A stretch of 8,195 nt of DNA from Clostridia bacterium (lineage in GTDB: Bacteria; Bacillota; Clostridia; Oscillospirales; CAG-272): the NCBI GenBank assembly GCA_017452215.1, contig JAFTMU010000366.1, positions 1 to 8,195 on the forward strand. The letters run 5' to 3'. Every line of letters starts with the position of its first letter. The stretch's first letter is position 1. Below the pieces are notes generated by a model. It did not search any database. It had not been told where the DNA came from and saw nothing but the letters and a program-made list of their open reading frames with translations. Below, in pieces: positions 6,068-8,195 of this stretch. The translations under genes and the position numbers were made by a program.

Positions 6068-7606
6068 TTGGAAAAAAGAAAATACCGCAGCAAATTACGA
6101 CAGCTCCTTGGCAGACGCCTTTTGGTGGTCCTGCTGATCCTCTTTCAGATCGTTCTGCTTGCAGTCATGCTTTTCCGCTCCTATCAGCTCTATTGGCTGG
6201 CTGGGCTTTTGACGGTTTTGAGCGTTGTGACCGCCTTTCACCTGTTGACCCGCTCCGATAAAAGCGCCTTCAAGCTCTCTCTGGTATTCCTCATTCTGCT
6301 CTTTCCCGTGTTTGGCGGCGCATTTTATTGGGTGTTTCACTTTCAATCCGGCTCTTACGGCTTCCGCCGTGGCTTGGCGCGATTGTTCAAAAAGCAAAAA
6401 GAGGGCTACGCTCCCTCAAGCGCCGCCCTGGAACGGGCAAAAAAAGAGATGCCAAAGGATGCAAGACTGCTTTCCTATCTGCAAAGCACCGCCTCCTTTC
6501 CCGTGTTTCAAAACACACAGACCCGTTACTTCCCCTCCGGTAAGCAAATGCTCTCTACCATGCTAAAGGATCTGGAAGCTGCAAAGCGCTATATCTTCCT
6601 GGAGTATTTCATCATTGAGGAGGGCGTGATGTGGGATTCCATTCTGGAGATCTTGCAAAGAAAAGCCAAGGAGGGCTTGGACGTACGGGTGATCTACGAC
6701 GATTTCGGCTCCCTGCTCACCCTGCCCCCAAGCTATGAGGACACACTGCGTTCCATGGGAATACGGTGCGTGGCGTTCAACCGCTTCCATCCCTTTCTCA
6801 CCACCGTACAAAACAACCGTGACCACAGAAAGATCACCGTCATCGACGGTAAGATCGCCTACACGGGCGGCATTAACCTTGCCGACGAATACATTGATGA
6901 AAAGATCCGCTTTGGAAAATGGAAGGACAACTCCATTCGACTGTGCGGCGATGCCGCCTCTGCCTTTACCGTCATGTTTTTGCAAATGTGGAGCACACTC
7001 ACCCGCACCGAGGAGGATCCGTCACACTACCGCACCGCCGAGAGCTTTTGCGCTCCCTCGGACGGCTGGGTACAGCCTTATACCGACAATCCGATGGATG
7101 AGATTCCCGTAGGCGAGCAGGTCTATCTCCACGCCATCAACCGCACACAAAGCTATTTGTATATTACCACCCCTTATCTGATGGTGGGAGACGAACTGCT
7201 CTCCGCTCTCAAATATTGCGCACAAAGCGGCATCGACGTGCGCATCATCACACCGGGAAAGCCGGATAAGCCCCTGGTGCATTTCACCACACGCTCCTAT
7301 TATCGGGAGCTGATCCGTGCGGGAGTGAAGATCTACGAATACGCCGATGGCTTCATTCATGCCAAGACCTTTCTCTCCGACGGCGACCTTGCCATCGTGG
7401 GAACAGTCAACATGGATTTCCGCAGCCTGTATCTGCATTTCGAGTGCGGCGCTTGCTTGTATCGAACCGAATCGGTTTCGGCGATCAAGGAGGATTTTTT
7501 AGACACTCTGACGCACTGCCGCCCCATCACCGAAAAGGATTGCAGACCCAATCCCATCGTCAAGCTCTTGCAGGACATCTGCCGCATCTTCGCCCCTTTG
7601 ATGTAA
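6068..7606 (+). CDS. cls: Cardiolipin synthase
   Basis: This 512-residue membrane phospholipase D-family enzyme joins two phosphatidylglycerols to make cardiolipin and glycerol. Three hydrophobic segments lie at about 17-36, 42-60 and 68-91. Two HKD motifs follow. The first is in HRKITVID, with His253, Lys255 and Asp260, then the usual GG.N context. The second is HAKTFLSD, with His431, Lys433 and Asp438, then GT.N.D.RS. Both catalytic halves are complete and the length matches bacterial Cls (about 480-510). The C-terminal IVKLLQDICRIFAPLM is a typical ending. The TTG start is chosen from the AGGAGG 7 nt upstream. The gene follows ftsK by 114 nt, with a candidate promoter and a palindrome between. 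Cardiolipin enriches at septa and poles, which fits loosely with the neighbour, though adjacency may be chance. Confidence 0.95.
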   Translation: MEKRKYRSKLRQLLGRRLLVVLLILFQIVLLAVMLFRSYQLYWLAGLLTVLSVVTAFHLLTRSDKSAFKLSLVFLILLFPVFGGAFYWVFHFQSGSYGFRRGLARLFKKQKEGYAPSSAALERAKKEMPKDARLLSYLQSTASFPVFQNTQTRYFPSGKQMLSTMLKDLEAAKRYIFLEYFIIEEGVMWDSILEILQRKAKEGLDVRVIYDDFGSLLTLPPSYEDTLRSMGIRCVAFNRFHPFLTTVQNNRDHRKITVIDGKIAYTGGINLADEYIDEKIRFGKWKDNSIRLCGDAASAFTVMFLQMWSTLTRTEEDPSHYRTAESFCAPSDGWVQPYTDNPMDEIPVGEQVYLHAINRTQSYLYITTPYLMVGDELLSALKYCAQSGIDVRIITPGKPDKPLVHFTTRSYYRELIRAGVKIYEYADGFIHAKTFLSDGDLAIVGTVNMDFRSLYLHFECGACLYRTESVSAIKEDFLDTLTHCRPITEKDCRPNPIVKLLQDICRIFAPLM

Positions 7607-7623
7607 CCGCCGCTCATAAAAGG

Positions 7624-7658
7624 ATCTCATTTCACATATAGTGGAATGAGATTTTTTT
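7624..7658 (+). terminator. Intrinsic terminator after cls, abutting the ATPase ribosome site
   Basis: ATCTCATTTCAC (7624-7635) pairs with GTGGAATGAGAT (7641-7652), 12 bp with one G.U pair, around the loop ATATA. The T run covers 7652-7658. It lies 17 nt after the cls stop. Only two bases separate the T run from the GGGAGG Shine-Dalgarno of the next gene. It is therefore either a cls terminator with its own promoter hidden nearby, or an attenuator for the ATPase. Confidence 0.85.
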
Positions 7659-7660
7659 AT

Positions 7661-7666
7661 GGGAGG
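7661..7666 (+). promoter_or_regulatory. Shine-Dalgarno of the P-type ATPase
   Basis: GGGAGG lies 5 nt before the ATG at 7672 and 2 nt after the terminator T run. An apparent ATG at 7659-7661 sits directly upstream but has no ribosome site and is not in the ATPase frame. Confidence 0.75.
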
Positions 7667-7671
7667 CTCAA

Positions 7672-8195
7672 ATGAACGGAACGAAAAAGCAAAAGCCCCA
7701 ATACAAGGCTTTGGACGCCCGTGAGGTAGAGGAATCGAGAAAAAAGCACGGTGCAAATCTGCTCTCCCGACAGAAGGGAAAGAGCTTTTTCCGTCAATTT
7801 TTGTCCAACCTCAACGATCCGGTGATCCGCATTCTTCTGGTGGCATTGGCGATCAATCTGTTGCTCCTGTTTCGGCAATCCGATTGGGTGGAAAGTGCGG
7901 GGATCGCCATTGCCGTCCTTTTGGCGACCCTGATCTCCACCCTGTCGGAGCACTCCTCGCAAAAGGCATTCTCGGCACTGTCGGAGGAAAGCGCAAAAAC
8001 CCTCTCCCGTGTGCGCAGAAGCGAGGGTGTATGCGAGCTTCCCATTGGCGAGATCGTGGTAGGCGACATCGTTTTGCTCTCCCCCGGCGAGCAGATCCCT
8101 GCCGACGGTCTCCTGATCAGTGGCGAGATCAAAAGCGACCAATCGGCAATGACGGGGGAAAGCCGGGAGATCCGCAAGATCCCCTCCTCCGATAC
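7672..8195 (+). CDS. P-type calcium-transporting ATPase, PMCA-like (5' part)
   Basis: An open frame of 174 codons runs off the window end. It begins with a cation-ATPase N-terminal region (about residues 13-50, with EVEESRKKHGANLL). Two membrane helices follow, at about 51-67 and 74-91, then the start of the actuator domain. The actuator carries VGDIVLLSPGEQIPADGLLISG and the dephosphorylation motif TGES at 161-164, the family's hallmark. The form of this region resembles PMCA-type Ca2+ pumps of clostridia, which export calcium using ATP. The phosphorylation site (DKTGT), the ion-binding helix M4 and the nucleotide domain lie beyond the window, so ion specificity is inferred. The gene follows cls by 65 nt and starts just after a terminator, with no clear consensus promoter. 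The break is the window edge, not a mutation. Confidence 0.9.
   Translation, partial: MNGTKKQKPQYKALDAREVEESRKKHGANLLSRQKGKSFFRQFLSNLNDPVIRILLVALAINLLLLFRQSDWVESAGIAIAVLLATLISTLSEHSSQKAFSALSEESAKTLSRVRRSEGVCELPIGEIVVGDIVLLSPGEQIPADGLLISGEIKSDQSAMTGESREIRKIPSSD

Overview
The window looks like ordinary chromosome from a Gram-positive, Clostridia-like bacterium (Bacillota) of middling GC content. The pointers are strong AGGAGG-type Shine-Dalgarno sites, sigma-A promoters with extended -10 boxes (TGTTATAAT), a TTG start, TAA stops on all four complete genes, an FtsK/SpoIIIE translocase with a long linker, and a PMCA-like Ca2+ ATPase of the kind seen in gut clostridia. The lineage is inferred from style and gene content; no rRNA or marker phylogeny is available here.

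Layout, all on the + strand. Bases 1-322 hold the tail of an upstream transcription unit (possible stop at 17-19), two tandem terminator-like hairpins, and a strong promoter. A two-gene operon follows: a GNAT-like acyltransferase-family protein (323-1525) and a class I glutamine amidotransferase-like C26 peptidase (1542-2225), closed by a terminator at 2235-2270. A second promoter (2306-2334) drives the 1182-residue DNA translocase ftsK/spoIIIE (2405-5953). A short intergenic gap carries a candidate promoter overlapped at its start point by a perfect 19-bp inverted repeat, then cardiolipin synthase cls (6068-7606). A terminator at 7624-7658 ends just before the Shine-Dalgarno of a P-type Ca2+-type ATPase (7672 to the window end, truncated by the window edge).

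How the genes relate: ftsK (chromosome segregation at the septum) and cls (cardiolipin for poles and septa) are both membrane and division housekeeping, and the ATPase is a membrane ion pump. The acyltransferase/amidohydrolase pair is the least understood part, and its substrates cannot be read from sequence. I see no mobile element, phage gene, CRISPR array, tRNA, rRNA or defence system. The points most worth a second look are the palindrome at the cls promoter, the terminator abutting the ATPase ribosome site, the unusually long N-terminal and linker parts of FtsK, and the uncharacterised two-gene operon. I did not find a convincing new biological system.
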